This document shows, in pieces, positions 23,526 to 32,690 of a stretch of 64,000 bases of DNA. Source of the stretch: Pyropia haitanensis (lineage: Eukaryota; Rhodophyta; Bangiophyceae; Bangiales; Bangiaceae); NCBI GenBank assembly GCA_008729055.1, contig SDUX01000007.1:5501009-5565008 (forward strand). Direction: 5' to 3'. Each line of letters begins with the position of its first letter. Position 1 is the stretch's first letter. The translations under genes and the position numbers were made by a program. The notes under the pieces are model-generated. The model did not search any database and was not told where the DNA came from. It was given only the letters and a program-made list of their open reading frames with translations.

Positions 23526-24503
23526 CAGCGGAGGCGGCGCGCGGGGGGTGGGGTTAAAGATCTCCCCGTCGCCGCTGTCGGCCGCGTCGGTGGGCGACGG
23601 CGGCCCGCCGGCGGCGGCAGCGCCCGCCGCGGCGCCGCCGCCGGGCACCCGCGGCGACGCAGCGGCGGCGTCGGCGGGGCGCGGCCCGCCGGCAGGTGGC
23701 GACGGCGCCTCGGCCGGCGGCGGCGGCGCCGCCGCCGCCGCGGCAGACGGCGACAGCGGCAGCGCGGGGAGGCCGCCCGCGCCGGGGCCGAGGCCGAGGG
23801 TGTAGCCACCCGCCCGCCCCGGCCGGGCCGTCACATAGGACGGCAGGCCGTCGGCGGCGGCGGCCGCCGCGGGCGACGGCCGCCGATGTCGCCGCCGGCC
23901 GGCGGTCGCGCGCACCGGGTCGACGCCTGGCGACGGCGGCGGGGGCGGAAGCCCCGCCGCGGCCGCCGCAGCCGCCGCGGCGGCCGCCGCCGCCGCGGCG
24001 GCGGTGGTGGGGGTACCGCCCGCCGCCACCGCCGTCCGTGGCGTCGACGGCGACGACGGCGCCGCGGCAGCGGCGGCGGCGGCAGTCGCGCCGCCAGTGT
24101 CCCCACCGCCGCTGCCAAACCCTGGCGGGTAGCGGTCGTCGAGGATGGCGGTCAGCGCGGCCTGCACGTCCCCGCCCGTGTCCGCGACAACGGCGGCAAG
24201 GAAGGGGGTGGGGCGGTCCGGAAGGAACTCGGCGAGGCGGGCCACCGCCTCGTCGCTCGCAGCGGGCGACAAGGAGGGGTCCCCTCCACCAGGGACGCCG
24301 GGGGGAGGATGAATGGACTGCACCGTCGGTACCGTCGGCACCGCCGCGCCCGTCACCACCCCAGAGGGGCCGGCGCCGGCGCCTTCGCGGCGGGCGGGGG
24401 AGGCGTCCGCAGCCGACCCGCCGGCAATGCCCGGAAAGTGCACGTGTGCGGCGACCGACGCGACGGCGGCGACGATGCCCGCCAGGGGGTTGTGCCTGCC
24501 GCT

Positions 24504-24538
<35 letters not shown>

Positions 24539-25736
24539 GCCCCCCACCGCCCCCACCGTTACCATTTGCGACCGCACGGCCGGCAGCAGCGGCGGCGCTG
24601 CCGGCGGCGTCGCCTTCCCCCCCCCCCACCGCCGGGATGGTCGGCACCACCGCCGGCGGGCGTGGCGGCGGCGGCGGCGGCACTCGCGCCGGCGGCGGCA
24701 GCGGCGGCAACGCCGAAGCCTCAACCGGCGGCGCGCCGTGTCGCCGCAGGTGCACGACAATGTGCATGGTCGTCACGTCGGGGACGGCGAGATAGGGGAA
24801 GTCGCCGCCCGTCTTGAGTACCGCGACCCGCGAGCCGGGCAGCGCCGCCGCCAGCGCCGCGTCCATGGCCGCGACGGGAGAGATGGCGGCGGGAGCGCCG
24901 CCGCCGCCGCTGCCGCCGCCACTGGCACCGGCACCGGCACCGCCGCCGCCACCGCCGCCGCCGCTGCTGCTGCTACCACCGCCGCCGCTTCCGCCACCGC
25001 CACCGCCACCGCCGCCGCTGCCACTACGATTGCCACCGCCACGACTGCCGCCGCGGTCGGCCGCGTCCAACCGCGTGACCGCCTCGACGCGGACGCGCGA
25101 CAGCTTGCCAACGAGGCTGTTATCCGCGGCGAGGATGGCAAGCCGCGACGCGAGCGCGTCGCGGCTCGCTTCGGCGACGCGGGCGGCGACAAACTCCACC
25201 GCCCGCGCCACCGGCAGCGGCGCGACGCCCCTCGGGATGAGCGGCGCAAACGCGGCCCGCACGAGCGGCTCGGGGAGCCATCGAAGGACGGCGGCCGAGT
25301 AGGGCGACGCCCGCCGCAACGGCCCCGGCGCGACAAACGCGTGCGTCAGCACCAGCGACGCGACCCGCTCTGGCCGCCGCCCCGCCAGCGCGAGCCCGAC
25401 GTAGCCGCCCAGGCCCGCGCCGTACACGTGCACCGCGCGGAGGCGGAGGGTGTCGAGGAAGGCGCCGAGGCCGTCGACCGCCGCGTCGAGCGTCCAGTAG
25501 GGCGGTAGCTCCGCCGACAAGACGCGGTAGCCGGCGGCGGCAACGCCCAGTACCTGCGCGTGGAAGACGTCCGCCGCGCCCGCGGCGCCGTGGAGGCACA
25601 GCAGGGGGGTGGCGTACGAGCGGGGGCCCCAGTCATAGTAGGTCCATGGCGTAGCCGATGGGCCGACGGGGACGGTGTTGCGGGGTACCCACGCGCGGAA
25701 GTTGGCGTAGGTGGGAGTGCGGGCGAGGTCGCCCAT
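22998..25736 (-). CDS. Maspardin (SPG21)-like alpha/beta-hydrolase fold protein with CUE-like, low-complexity tail
   Basis: A single 912-aa frame. Residues 1-335 match maspardin: FRAWVPRNTVPVGPSATPW, YYDWGPRSYATPLLCLHG, then GYRVLSAELPPYW, and later AVLKTGGDFPYLAVPD (animal HLKTGGNFPYL) and MHIVVHLRRHG. In the fold the nucleophile elbow reads VYGAGLGG: the Ser of GASLGG is Gly108, so the protein should be non-catalytic. Maspardin in animals is an adaptor of the endosomal/trans-Golgi system that binds CD4 and aldehyde dehydrogenase. A Gly-rich insert fills 228-282. Residues about 495-540 (FLPDRPTPFLAAVVADTGGD, then AALTAILDD) look like a CUE/UBA-type ubiquitin-binding helix bundle. The remainder to NEVRGKW is Ala/Gly/Pro/Ser-rich. 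The start at 25736 follows a C/T-rich leader (ttaccATGG). It converges with the transporter gene. Confidence 0.8.
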
Positions 25737-26258
25737 GGTAAGACCCGGAAAAGGGGAGGGGGGAACAGAGCAGAAGAGGACGGTGAGAGGGGCTATGGGG
25801 CGGGGTTAGAGCAACGAGTAGTCTGACAAGGTCAAGGACGAAAGAACAAGGAGAAGGGGAAAGAGCGGTTTGCGTGGGGGGGGCTGGCGACGGGATCAAC
25901 GGCCGACGCTTGAACGCGGCGGGACGGGGACCGCGGAGACGGTTACGCCCGCCGCCCCGCGGAGAGAGGGCGGCGGCGGCGGCGGCGGCAGCCGCCCCAG
26001 CAGCGACGGCAAGCAGCGCCGGCGCGCCACCGGCAGGCGGGCGAGGATGCCAGACGTCGCCGCCCGCAGCGCGACGCCTTGGCAACGGCAGCGCCCCTAC
26101 TACCCTCCCCCCCCCCCCCCACCCGGCGCGCACCGCGGCCGCACCAGCAGAGCGGGTGGCGGCACAGCGGGGACGGAGGAGGGTGCCGCGAGCGCCAGCA
26201 GCGGTACGGCTTCTTTCGCCATCCAATTGGCGAAAGAGTTGTTGTGTTGGAATGTGTC
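25737..26258. other. Upstream region of the maspardin-like gene
   Basis: About 520 bp between the maspardin-like start and the copia insertion. The first 150 bp upstream of the ATG (minus sense) are pyrimidine-rich. A perfect hairpin with a CCAAT loop lies near the insertion point (listed separately). No supported ORF. Confidence 0.4.
26213..26236. promoter_or_regulatory. Perfect 9-bp inverted repeat with CCAAT in the loop
   Basis: CTTTCGCCA (26213-26221) and TGGCGAAAG (26228-26236) are exact inverse complements around the 6-base loop TCCAAT. The site is about 480 bp upstream of the maspardin-like start and 22 bp from the copia target duplication. It could bind a dimeric factor or form a cruciform; function is inferred only from its symmetry. 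Confidence 0.4.
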
Positions 26259-26263
26259 TCAAC

Positions 26264-26836
26264 TGTGGTAGGATCACCAAACTAGTATGTAGAATAACGT
26301 AGCGGGGTCAACGGCCTTCGAACCGACCGGGCAATCGAGCAGAGGGTAGCCGTCGTCCGAGCACACCCAAGCACGAGTCTATGCAATGATCCCACTTCGT
26401 CTTGTCTCTCTGCGCTCCCCCCTCGCTACTCGATGCGAGGGAGCGCTTATATAGGCGCGGAGCAGCTCGCCACAGGCGCGACCAGGCACTCCACACCCCC
26501 CAGGGAAAGCAAAGCACACAAGCAAATCAATCAGACAGCGCGGCGCGAGGATTCAGCGGTAATCGCCAGCGCGGCCATTGTGTGCCATCGAGGATGACAT
26601 CAGTTGATGGCATGGTATGGACAGTTCCATCGCGTTTCATCAGCTTACAGCAATGACATGTCGGCGTCAAATCGATTGCACGACAATCGTGTCAGCAGCA
26701 CCAGCGACATCCAGATCCGTCTAGAAGTGTCGCGTGGTGACAGGGTACACAGCGGGGATGACGCCACCGTGTTAGACAGCGAGGCCGCGCGTGGCCGCAC
26801 GAAATTGACGACAGCAGCATCAGGAAGGGATTCACA
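26264..26836 (-). repeat. 3' LTR of the copia element
   Basis: 573 bp, identical as far as I can read to the LTR at 32113-32685 (constant offset 5849). In element sense it starts TGTGAATCC and ends CTACCACA. It holds a TATA box and a GC-rich hairpin just after it. The pol stop codon lies inside its first bases. Confidence 0.95.
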
Positions 26837-29800
26837 CTCCCACCTTTTCCTTATCCGAGCGCTGCGGTTCCGCCTTCTCCGGCGTCCGGATGATCCACTG
26901 CTCCACAGGCTGCCGGTCCACCGACGTCCGCAAGACGTCGTCAAGACTCATGCAGAAACCCGGCTTCGTCAGCCCGTCCGCAAGGTTGTTCGCCGACTTG
27001 ACCAGGCCGACGTTGGAGATCTCCTTGCGGTTGTAGGCCTCCCGTGCAGCAGCAATGTCGATCATGAGCCGCTTCTCCGTCGTATGTGAAGCACGTGTGA
27101 TGACGTCAAACAACTGCTTGGAGTCCGTTAGCATCGTCAACGGTACCGGTTGCTTGTACAGACGCTCCAGGTCATACTTGATGATGAAGGCTTCGTCGAA
27201 CGCGTTGGCAAACGCGTAGACCTCACCCGCCATGATGGAGCGCACGACGCGACGGGACTTCTTGCTTGAGTAGGCTAGCACGTGACAGCGGTCCGCAGCG
27301 TCACACAGCAGGATGACAAAGCCTAGCTGTGAAGAGTTGTCGTCGTTCGACGCAAAGGAAGCGTCGGCGTACACGCGCAGATGCAGGGTGGTTCGGTCCA
27401 GCGGCCGGTATGACAGCACTAGGTCTGCCGTTGACCTAGCGTACTTGATAGCCTTGTTCAGCTCCTGCACGTGACGTCTGGCAAAGGTCTTAGATGATAC
27501 TTGAGCCGCACGGTTGATGGCAGCGCACAGGTCCGGGCGGCTATGCGCCAGCCATGCAAAGGAAGCTCGGACGGAGACGAACTCGTCATAGGTGATGTCC
27601 GTCGGCATGATGCGCACCAGCTTGATGTACTCCGGCTGACTCAGCGTGAAGTGCCGCCAGGGCGTAGTGAGTGTGCGCACCTGGACGCCCAGAAACTCCG
27701 TGTTGTCCCATTCACGCGGCTTGGAGTCAAAGTGGGTCAGCGTCTTCTCGGTCAGCCGCTGGAACTCCTCATTTCCACCAAGCAGCATGTCGTCCACGTA
27801 CGAGCCAAGAAGTCCGTCGACATCGTCTTCTCCATCCTTGACGTACAGAGCCGGGTCTCCCGTAAGCGGCGACATGGAGAGGTCGTCCTCGACATGGGAA
27901 GTCATTGTCGCGCTCCAGTAGTCGCCCGCGTCACAGAGACCGTACAAGGGCTTGAGGATGCGCAGCACTTCACCCTCAGCAACGCCCAATATGGCTCGGT
28001 CCTCCTCGCGTGGGGCGAGGTACACCGGTCGACTCAACTTGTCCTTGCTCTGAAGGTACGACTGGTTGACGTCGTGCGAGAAGATCCTGAAGCCGCGAAC
28101 AGCACTGGTGGACACGATAATCTTGGTCGAGCGCTGTCGTAGTGTAGACAGGTTGTGCACCACGAACGGCTTGGCCTTGTCCCGGTGTCCCTGCACCACG
28201 TAGCGACTCTTGCCCTTCTCCTTCGATGTGCCGACGTGCTTCAGGGCGTGGACAAAGCGTCCACTCAGGATGTTGGCTTCACGAGGAAGGTCATTGCGCT
28301 TGACAGCAACCCACACTTTCCGCTTCAGGAGTCCCTCTGCTTCCGCTTGGCGTGCGCCTTGGATGATCTGCGAAGATATACGCACGTCGCCAGGCTTGAG
28401 CACTTCCGTCACGAAGACTTCTGTTGCCCGCGGAATCGCCCTTGCCGGGTGCTCTGCAGCAGCTTCCGTTGCCGTCGGCGCCACTTGTCCGTCCTCAGCG
28501 ACTTCAACGACGTCGCGAACACGAGGTGGGTCCGGTGTCGGTGTCGTAGCATCTTCCAGTGTGGCAGCCGTCGTGCCAGCCTCTTCCTGCCGGTACTCCT
28601 TTACCTTGTCCACGGAGAAGAGCTTCACGGAGTTGCCGACGTTGAGCCACACCTGCTTACCATCGGTAGACAGGACTTGGTACGGTCCCGTCCACTTGTC
28701 GACGGGTTTCTCGCGGTAGACAAGCACGGACATGCCCGCTCGGATGACAGCATCGGCAGCGCCTGGGACGCGGCTGCGCACGGCGCGCTCCAGACGCGAC
28801 TTGGCTACGTGCTTTGCCATCTCTTGGCGGGCGGCGTGCATCGCCATGACGCGGTCTCGTTGAGCAGGAAGGTTGATCGGGGCTACGGGCATCCGAGGAA
28901 GAACTCCAAACACCAGCAAAGTCGGAACGAGCCCGCTTGGTCCAGCCGTCTGGTTCATCCCCCACACGGAGAGCGCCAAAGCATCCTCTGCAGGCAAGTC
29001 AGGGTGAGAAGCCCGTACGCGCCAGTAGATGCGCCGAAGGAAGGCATGGTAGCGCTCGCCGACACCAAGGGAGTTGTGCGACTCCACGCCTGACTCCAAT
29101 CGCTTGATGCCCACTGATTGCTGTAGCGCCTTCCATTCGTCAGACGCCAGCTGTGGCCCTTGGTCGGTGTGCATGAAGTCTGAGTAGCCGATGTACGGGG
29201 TCACCCAGCAACGTACGTATGCCCGCCAGACGTCCTCCGTAGACTCGCCGCTTGAGAGGAACACGGCTGCACTGAAGAGCGTGTCCTTGTCGACCACATG
29301 CAGGAGCGGCTTCCCATCGAGGTACATGATGTCTAGAAGCACCGTCCGGTTGAAGATAATATCCTCAGGAGGCAGAGCCACTCGGAACCTGCTTGGCTCC
29401 TTCGAGAGTCGCTGACATAAGTCGCACGTGCTGGAAACCTCCTGCAGCTGCTTCAGGGTGCTTGGCTTGGCGTGTTCACCTCCGGCCTTGTTGATGACGG
29501 CATACAGGCGGTCCGGCTGCGGATGGAAGAAGTGTCGGTGCATCTTGCGTAGTTCCGGCATGGTGTACAGCACGTTGTGCTCCCAGACGTAGTAGACATG
29601 TCCAAGCTTTCGCACGAGCGGCATCGTCACTGAGTAAGCTTCGCACACGAGTCGGTTGAGCACGGTGTTGGCGTACATGTGAAACTTGTCGAGGGTGTCA
29701 AGCCCGAACAGAAGCGGCACGTTCACGTCCACAACGTCCACCGTCAGCTCTAAGAAGTAGTCGTCCGCGAGCGGAATGCGTATAGTCAGCGTACCGATGC

Positions 29801-30074
29801 TTGCATGCCGGCTTCCACCAAACCGGTACACCTCCGGCGTCTTGTCTTGCTCCAGTCGGCGCTGTAACCCGGCCCACTTCAGGTACGCATAAGCCTGCTG
29901 CTTGCCGATGACCGTCCGCTGGGCTCCAGTGTCGACGCACGCACCTTGGAAGTCTTCCACCGCCTGCAACAGCGTCAAGAACCCGGGGTCCTCCTCGACA
30001 CGCGGGGGTCGACCCCGTCGTCTGTGTGCGAGGGCAAGTCGACGATTCTTGCCCTCTACACAAAATCCGGGTCG
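26832..30074 (-). CDS. pol: copia pol: protease, integrase, reverse transcriptase, RNase H
   Basis: Open from 30074 (a TGA lies just upstream) to a stop at 26832-26834, about 1080 codons. Protease: VDTGAQ. Integrase: an HHCC zinc module (HRHFFHP, then CDLC) and the DDE triad (DIMYLD, HTDQG, GERYH). Reverse transcriptase: GSYVDDMLLGG with the copia YVDD box. RNase H: YADASFAS, MAGEVYAF and LTDSKQL. The integrase-before-RT order defines Ty1/copia. The frame is -1 relative to gag and overlaps it by only 19 nt, so expression needs a frameshift or one base is wrong. The last residues come from the polypurine tract and the stop from the LTR. Confidence 0.93.
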   Translation of the reverse strand, partial: RPGFCVEGKNRRLALAHRRRGRPPRVEEDPGFLTLLQAVEDFQGACVDTGAQRTVIGKQQAYAYLKWAGLQRRLEQDKTPEVYRFGGSRHASIGTLTIRIPLADDYFLELTVDVVDVNVPLLFGLDTLDKFHMYANTVLNRLVCEAYSVTMPLVRKLGHVYYVWEHNVLYTMPELRKMHRHFFHPQPDRLYAVINKAGGEHAKPSTLKQLQEVSSTCDLCQRLSKEPSRFRVALPPEDIIFNRTVLLDIMYLDGKPLLHVVDKDTLFSAAVFLSSGESTEDVWRAYVRCWVTPYIGYSDFMHTDQGPQLASDEWKALQQSVGIKRLESGVESHNSLGVGERYHAFLRRIYWRVRASHPDLPAEDALALSVWGMNQTAGPSGLVPTLLVFGVLPRMPVAPINLPAQRDRVMAMHAARQEMAKHVAKSRLERAVRSRVPGAADAVIRAGMSVLVYREKPVDKWTGPYQVLSTDGKQVWLNVGNSVKLFSVDKVKEYRQEEAGTTAATLEDATTPTPDPPRVRDVVEVAEDGQVAPTATEAAAEHPARAIPRATEVFVTEVLKPGDVRISSQIIQGARQAEAEGLLKRKVWVAVKRNDLPREANILSGRFVHALKHVGTSKEKGKSRYVVQGHRDKAKPFVVHNLSTLRQRSTKIIVSTSAVRGFRIFSHDVNQSYLQSKDKLSRPVYLAPREEDRAILGVAEGEVLRILKPLYGLCDAGDYWSATMTSHVEDDLSMSPLTGDPALYVKDGEDDVDGLLGSYVDDMLLGGNEEFQRLTEKTLTHFDSKPREWDNTEFLGVQVRTLTTPWRHFTLSQPEYIKLVRIMPTDITYDEFVSVRASFAWLAHSRPDLCAAINRAAQVSSKTFARRHVQELNKAIKYARSTADLVLSYRPLDRTTLHLRVYADASFASNDDNSSQLGFVILLCDAADRCHVLAYSSKKSRRVVRSIMAGEVYAFANAFDEAFIIKYDLERLYKQPVPLTMLTDSKQLFDVITRASHTTEKRLMIDIAAAREAYNRKEISNVGLVKSANNLADGLTKPGFCMSLDDVLRTSVDRQPVEQWIIRTPEKAEPQRSDKEKVGV
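26837..26852 (-). other. Polypurine tract of the copia element
   Basis: AAGGAAAAGGTGGGAG on the minus strand directly abuts the 3' LTR. This is the usual primer site for plus-strand DNA synthesis. It doubles as the last codons of pol. Confidence 0.75.
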
Positions 30075-31588
30075 TCACTCTGCGTCTCTTCGCCATCCTT
30101 GTTGGCCTGCTCCGAATCCTCCACTAAGGCCTCAAAGATGTCGACGTCGTCCTTCGCCCCACCGCATGACTCGTCGCTCTCATCGGCCTTGACATCGTCG
30201 CCGCCATCGCCGGTTACTCCGGCGGCATCGAGCTGCGAGCAAAGCTGGTATAGAATGGCGCTGGCCACAGGTTGCGCCGCACGCTTCTTGGCGTAGTACT
30301 CCAACTTGCGCTTGGCAGCCTTGATAGCATTGACAGGATGAGGGCAGTCGCCAAGGGAGTGCGAGCGATCGTCACAGTTGAAGCACCCCATCAGAGACAA
30401 CGGGTCAAACCGCTGCGCACCACTTCCTCCCTTGGCTGCGTGTCGCTTGCCAATGTCCTTGTTCCGGCGCATATAGCGACCCTGGCCAGCAAAGAGGATG
30501 CCTGGTACCTTGTCGTCGGGAGTTGCAGCTCCGTGTGTGATGTCATCGCGCATGACCGCCAAGCGAGCCTCGTTATGTAGATGAAGTGCAGCCTCCAGCT
30601 CGCCGTACAGCTGTTGGAAAGTCAGACTGTGCGTCGCGATGCGGCTCAGAGGCTCGGTAGCCCACGAGTTGCCGACGACCGCATTCCGCAGGAACTCGAC
30701 CTTATACGACTCGCCGTGATGCGAGCGGGGCACTTGCGGCGCCAGCTTGCTGATAGTCTTGTACGTCTTTTCCAGCGCCGCGGTAGTGTCGGTCCCGTCC
30801 TTGACGAAGGAGCTGAGCCGCAAGCTGCTCAGATAGTTCTTGACTCGGTCTTGACGGACGATGGAGTTGTACTCGGCGCTGACCATGTCCACGGCCTGGG
30901 CAAACGTAGCCGCGGTCCCGTGCACGCGGTCAAGGAAGAAGCGCTTGGCATCACCGCGAAGCAGGTTGTGCAGGTACTGCAGCTTCTGTGTCGCAGTCAG
31001 TTCGTAGTCTCGCGCGACCTGCTGATACTCGGCCACAAACTCACTCCAGCTCTCCCCCAGGTTGCCACTGAACTTTGCCGCTTGGTCTCGAAAGCGCATG
31101 GCAACGTTGTGGGCAGCGCGGTCCACCCCAACGCTTGGTGCCGCAGCGCTGCTACCAGTAGTCAATGCGCTCTGTTGCTGAGGTCCCGGTGCACGAGAGC
31201 GACGACCAGCGGCTTCCACCTCCGAGGCCAGCTCCGTGGCGATAGTCCGCTCCTCGGCTTCCGGGTACAGCGCCGTCGCCAGCGTCATCTTGATGCGGTG
31301 GGAGGAGTGCTGCTCCAGGTTCGCGCCGTGCGCGTTCAGCCAGTTGCGCAGGTCCCGGTGAAGGTACGGCAACGCCACCATGCTCGGACCAAAGAGGACG
31401 GCAGGTGGGAGTAGCTCAGCAACAGCAGCCTTGACCTGCTCTCCTGACATGGGAGTGGTCGCCAGCTCGGCCTCCAGCATGCGGACGGACGCGATTACGC
31501 CCTTCTGCTCCTCGTTCAGCAAGCTGGTGTCCACGGCAGCCAGAAAGGTGGGCAGCGCCGCCTGGGATGTCGTTGAAACGTTCGCCAT
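30056..31588 (-). CDS. gag: copia gag: capsid and zinc-knuckle nucleocapsid
   Basis: 510 codons from ATG 31588. The middle part has the UBN2/copia gag look (AEYQQVARDYELTATQKLQY, then FFLDRVHGTAATF). The C-terminal zinc knuckle CFNCDDRSHSLGDC fits C-x2-C-x4-H-x4-C. It packages element RNA. The acidic tail ends in DDPDFV and a TAG at 30056-30058, 18 nt inside the pol frame. Base composition is less GC-extreme than host genes nearby. Confidence 0.9.
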   Translation of the reverse strand: MANVSTTSQAALPTFLAAVDTSLLNEEQKGVIASVRMLEAELATTPMSGEQVKAAVAELLPPAVLFGPSMVALPYLHRDLRNWLNAHGANLEQHSSHRIKMTLATALYPEAEERTIATELASEVEAAGRRSRAPGPQQQSALTTGSSAAAPSVGVDRAAHNVAMRFRDQAAKFSGNLGESWSEFVAEYQQVARDYELTATQKLQYLHNLLRGDAKRFFLDRVHGTAATFAQAVDMVSAEYNSIVRQDRVKNYLSSLRLSSFVKDGTDTTAALEKTYKTISKLAPQVPRSHHGESYKVEFLRNAVVGNSWATEPLSRIATHSLTFQQLYGELEAALHLHNEARLAVMRDDITHGAATPDDKVPGILFAGQGRYMRRNKDIGKRHAAKGGSGAQRFDPLSLMGCFNCDDRSHSLGDCPHPVNAIKAAKRKLEYYAKKRAAQPVASAILYQLCSQLDAAGVTGDGGDDVKADESDESCGGAKDDVDIFEALVEDSEQANKDGEETQSDDPDFV

Positions 31589-32112
31589 CGTTGCACGTCA
31601 ACAAGCACCCGCAGCACAGAAGGAACGTCAAAGCACGTGGGCAGCAGACACACACGACGTCACAGGCATCCGAGCGTACACGACAACGCAGCACACGAGC
31701 AGACACACCCCGTTCGAGTTGCGGGCGTCCTTCCCCAAGCCTGTCGGCGCACCGGTGTTACCCGGAGGGGGTCGGCCGTAGACCTTGTAGAACGTCAACA
31801 CGTACGAGCACCACGGATCCTAGACAGGCTCCGACCCGAAGGTCGTCGCCCCAGTCACCAGGTGCGCGCACGCTCTGTCCCCTCGTTGGTTCAAGTGCCC
31901 TTGCCCTTGTACTGCGCCGTGCACACGCGCGGCAAGACTGTGACAGCCGCGCGCCCCTTCCGCACACGTACTCCGCGCGCACACAGCTGCGCCGCGCGCC
32001 TTGTCTTGGTCGTCGCGCGCCGTCAGCGACCAGCACGCGCCTTGCTCACGCGCACCGCCACCTTCCGGAGCGCGTCTTGCTCACGAGCACAGGTATCCTG
32101 TTGATTCGCGAA
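31589..32112 (-). other. copia 5' untranslated leader
   Basis: 524 bp between the 5' LTR and gag. Short ORFs on both strands are Arg/Thr-rich and unsupported. The first bases after the LTR in element sense are TTCGCGAATCAACAGG; they do not match the usual initiator-Met tRNA 3' end, so the primer is unknown. Confidence 0.6.
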
Positions 32113-32685
32113 TGTGGTAGGATCACCAAACTAGTATGTAGAATAACGTAGCGGGGTCAACGGCCTTCGAACCGACCGGGCAATCGAGCAGAGGGTAGCC
32201 GTCGTCCGAGCACACCCAAGCACGAGTCTATGCAATGATCCCACTTCGTCTTGTCTCTCTGCGCTCCCCCCTCGCTACTCGATGCGAGGGAGCGCTTATA
32301 TAGGCGCGGAGCAGCTCGCCACAGGCGCGACCAGGCACTCCACACCCCCCAGGGAAAGCAAAGCACACAAGCAAATCAATCAGACAGCGCGGCGCGAGGA
32401 TTCAGCGGTAATCGCCAGCGCGGCCATTGTGTGCCATCGAGGATGACATCAGTTGATGGCATGGTATGGACAGTTCCATCGCGTTTCATCAGCTTACAGC
32501 AATGACATGTCGGCGTCAAATCGATTGCACGACAATCGTGTCAGCAGCACCAGCGACATCCAGATCCGTCTAGAAGTGTCGCGTGGTGACAGGGTACACA
32601 GCGGGGATGACGCCACCGTGTTAGACAGCGAGGCCGCGCGTGGCCGCACGAAATTGACGACAGCAGCATCAGGAAGGGATTCACA
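32113..32685 (-). repeat. 5' LTR of the copia element
   Basis: Second copy of the 573-bp LTR; supplies the promoter (TATATAAG on the minus strand at 32295-32302). The element transcript is expected to start shortly downstream, within or near the hairpin formed by the sequence around 32261-32295. Confidence 0.95.
32295..32302 (-). promoter_or_regulatory. LTR TATA box
   Basis: TATATAAG on the minus strand, immediately followed in element sense by CGCTCCCTCGC, ATCGAGTA and GCGAGGGGGGAGCG, which can pair as a stem-loop. The same box is at 26446-26453 in the 3' LTR. The position upstream of the putative R region fits an LTR promoter. Confidence 0.65.
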
Positions 32686-32690
32686 TCAAC

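Larger units (their letters stand above)
26259..32690 (-). mobile_element. Complete Ty1/copia LTR retrotransposon with 5-bp target duplication
   Basis: The element proper is 26264-32685 (6422 bp), transcribed on the minus strand. It is flanked by the direct repeat TCAAC at 26259-26263 and 32686-32690. It has two 573-bp LTRs beginning TGTG and ending CACA, a 524-bp leader, a gag frame with a zinc knuckle, and a pol frame in the copia order protease, integrase, reverse transcriptase, RNase H. All catalytic motifs that I can check are present, the LTRs look identical, and the frames are open, so this is a young and possibly autonomous copy. It inserted in the upstream region of the maspardin-like gene, in opposition to nothing obvious on the right. 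I did not recognise a tRNA primer-binding site. Confidence 0.95.

Noticed and set aside
26264..32685. Endogenous virus rather than retrotransposon
   Set aside because: The order integrase before reverse transcriptase, short LTRs, zinc-knuckle gag and absence of an envelope frame define a Ty1/copia element.
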